NCBI RefSeq assembly: GCF_009756665.1
Contig: NZ_CP037953.1
Location: forward strand, 2,790,001 to 2,854,000
Source of the DNA: Permianibacter aggregans
GTDB lineage: Bacteria > Pseudomonadota > Gammaproteobacteria > Enterobacterales > Permianibacteraceae
Reading direction: 5' to 3'
DNA length: 64,000 bases
The notes under the pieces were generated by a model that saw only the letters and a program-made list of their open reading frames with translations, did not search any database and was not told the origin of the DNA. Below, in pieces: positions 62,453 through 64,000 of the stretch (positions within the stretch are counted from its first letter, which is position 1; the number at the start of each line of letters is the position of its first letter). The position numbers and the translations under genes are program-made.

Positions 62453-63139
62453 ATGTCTGAAGGCTGGCTGAACATTTGGCGCGGCTATCGCATTGGTTTT
62501 TTGCTGATATCCCGAGGCGGCATATCGGCATGGAGGTGCAGCATTTCCGTCATCACTACAGCTTTGCCGATACTGCGCATTTTCAATGCCATCCTCAATA
62601 CCGACATGACTATCGATACGCAGTTCGCTTGGCTGGTTGTCGTCGGCCTGCTTGCCCGGCTGCTGGATAATGGCCAGGGGCAGCGCTTGGGTTTGCTGAC
62701 GATCAGCGGTGTGTGGTCGTTTGGCTCATCGCTCTGGCTGGCGATTGCGGTGGCGCATCTGGGCCAGAGTTATCGCGGTGCCAAAGCCTTGCTGGTTGCT
62801 GAGCGCGATTCGAAAACTCTAGTGAGCAATGAAGCACCAATGCCGCGCTGGCAGCAGTGGTTGGCACCACTACTGTATTTGTCGGGTGTCAGCACTTATT
62901 CGAGCATGGTTCGATCGCCCTGGCGCTGGCTATTCGGTTTGCTGTCGTTGTCGATCGCGACAGTCGCCTTGCTGATCTGGGGTTGGCGGGCCGGGCAGCC
63001 GATGCTGGCGTTTGGCTTAGGGGCGTTGATCGCATCGCCGTTTGTGTTGCCGGTCCGACATTATTTGCCGGAACGCGCCTCAGTGATTTTGGCCTTGTTG
63101 TTGGTAGCTGCAGCGCTGCTCTGGCGCATCCTACGCTGA
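62453..63139 (+). CDS. Multi-pass membrane protein of unknown function
   Basis: 228-aa protein with about six predicted hydrophobic segments: an early SVITTALPILRIFNAIL, LVVVGLLARLL, FGSSLWLAIAVAHLG, LFGLLSLSIATVALLIW, MLAFGLGALIASPFVLPV and VILALLLVAAALLWRIL. No catalytic or family motif is recognised. It is divergent from ynbE, and convergent (3 bp) with the lipase gene. Confidence 0.6.
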   Translation: MSEGWLNIWRGYRIGFLLISRGGISAWRCSISVITTALPILRIFNAILNTDMTIDTQFAWLVVVGLLARLLDNGQGQRLGLLTISGVWSFGSSLWLAIAVAHLGQSYRGAKALLVAERDSKTLVSNEAPMPRWQQWLAPLLYLSGVSTYSSMVRSPWRWLFGLLSLSIATVALLIWGWRAGQPMLAFGLGALIASPFVLPVRHYLPERASVILALLLVAAALLWRILR

Positions 63140-63142
63140 ACG

Positions 63143-63913
63143 TTAGCGGCTAAGCGGATCGATGTCGCAGTTGAGCACCAAGGTTTGCGCGTACTCGTCA
63201 TTGTTCAGTGCCGCCAGCATCAATAAGCCCTTGGCCAGCACTTCCGATTTATGGCCATCGCGTTTGACGAAATCGAATTTCCAGAACACCGCATCCGGCA
63301 CCTGCATCAGCAAGCGTCGACCATAATGCAGCGGATCGTCGTACTCCCAATAGACCACCCGACGGTTTTTCACCGGTTTGACCGGGCTACGGGTAATCGG
63401 GCTCGGGTTGAAGGCGTAGGCGGAAACCCGTTCCATCTGCATCGAGACATGCAGCGCCAGACCACCACCGAGCGAGTGGCCGGTCACAACCAGCGGCAAG
63501 CCGGCATACTGGCGGCGAATTTCGGTGGCAATTGCCAGCGCTTGCTGATATTGAGTGCCGGTAATGGCGCCATGCCACCAGTCAATTAACTCGTCAGTGC
63601 CACGAAAAGCCAGCGCCAGCCGCTTCACCTGGCCGTTTTCCTGCCAACCGAACAGTTCGTACTGCAGGCCAATTTGCCGCTGTTCACTGCTTTGTTTCAA
63701 ACTCTGCCAGCCGGCCGGCAACTGGAATCGCATACCAGCGGTGGCGTAGGCATTGTTGGCCAACAGCGCATAGGGAGCGCCTTCTATGGCGGCAAACTGA
63801 TGAGCCTCGCTGTAAGCCTGACGCAGGTACTGAGGGTCGCAGCCGCGGACCGACGCCGACAATTCGACGCTGAAACCGGCGACAAACACAAAAAATAGGA
63901 AACGCAACAACAT
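63143..63913 (-). CDS. Lipase class 3 family protein, exported
   Basis: 256-aa alpha/beta-hydrolase. Signal peptide (LLRFLFFVFVAGFSVELSA), FRGTDELIDW oxyanion/region, nucleophile elbow VVTGHSLGGGLALHV, and a distal YDDPLHYG that supplies Asp/His. This is the fungal lipase 3 family. ATG at 63913 is chosen; an in-frame TTG at 63997 would add a basic N-terminal extension without a signal. Confidence 0.8.
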   Translation of the reverse strand: MLLRFLFFVFVAGFSVELSASVRGCDPQYLRQAYSEAHQFAAIEGAPYALLANNAYATAGMRFQLPAGWQSLKQSSEQRQIGLQYELFGWQENGQVKRLALAFRGTDELIDWWHGAITGTQYQQALAIATEIRRQYAGLPLVVTGHSLGGGLALHVSMQMERVSAYAFNPSPITRSPVKPVKNRRVVYWEYDDPLHYGRRLLMQVPDAVFWKFDFVKRDGHKSEVLAKGLLMLAALNNDEYAQTLVLNCDIDPLSR

Positions 63914-64000
63914 TGAGGTGATAAACCGACGTAGAACTAACAACAGCCGGTCCAGCCGGCGGCCGCGCAGTCTGCCTGAAGGATAAAAATTAGGCAATTT

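Overview
The window is a stretch of chromosome from a gammaproteobacterium with moderately high GC. Gene order is mostly housekeeping and resembles Pseudomonadales-type genomes: radC/coaBC-dut-algC, slmA, pyrE next to an ExoIII/Crc-family gene, surA-pdxA-ksgA, mrcA divergent from pilMNOPQ-aroK-aroB-damX-hemE, coaD, lgt-thyA, folA, apaG/apaH, cysG and cysB. No rRNA, tRNA, CRISPR array, prophage or insertion sequence is evident. I cannot name the genus from sequence alone.

Layout. 0-9 kb: DNA repair (radC, ExoIII-like), CoA and nucleotide metabolism (coaBC, dut, pyrE), a membrane-anchored AlgC/phosphomannomutase, the nucleoid-occlusion factor slmA, a small lipoprotein and a peroxiredoxin. 9-18 kb: outer-membrane biogenesis operon lptD-surA-pdxA-ksgA, coq7, a monohaem cytochrome c and PBP1a. 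18-28 kb: the type IV pilus alignment/secretin operon pilMNOPQ, shikimate genes aroK-aroB, an intergenic block of tandem palindromes, an AAA-SPOR DamX-like protein and hemE. 28-34 kb: an aldehyde dehydrogenase / Tat-signal small protein / GMC oxidoreductase operon, PilZ, coaD, a ferredoxin, a patatin-like protein and a cold-shock protein. 34-41 kb: accessory region with a lipase, small exported proteins, an Lrp-type regulator divergent from a saccharopine-dehydrogenase-like gene followed by a DUF1338 (HglS-type) enzyme, and two tandem paralogous secreted proteins of unknown function. 41-49 kb: DUF3301, YjbR-type, orphan ExbD, TANGO2/NRDE, TauE/SafE, lgt-thyA, a large TPR hybrid histidine kinase and a secreted phosphatase-like protein. 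49-55 kb: a compact six-gene thiol/redox-flavoured operon (MFP-RND-OsmC-DUF2892-DUF302-Trx2) divergent from an ArsR-family repressor. 55-64 kb: folA behind a 120-bp inverted-repeat element, outer-membrane barrels, apaH/apaG, cysG, cysB with a structured leader and a small coupled ORF, ynbE-ydbL, a membrane protein and a class 3 lipase.

Most striking observations. (1) A run of 14 G/C pairs lies exactly in the -35/-10 spacer of the promoter for the first of two tandem paralogous exported proteins. With the tract counted, the spacer is 17 bp, which is the architecture of a phase-variable promoter. (2) The ArsR-regulated efflux/OsmC/DUF2892/DUF302/thioredoxin-2 operon looks like a single reactive-sulfur or electrophile response unit. 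(3) cysB is preceded by a 35-codon ORF with two Cys codons whose stop overlaps the cysB start. (4) The Lrp / saccharopine-dehydrogenase-like / DUF1338 cluster looks like a lysine or 2-aminoadipate catabolic module, with a palindromic operator in the divergent promoter.
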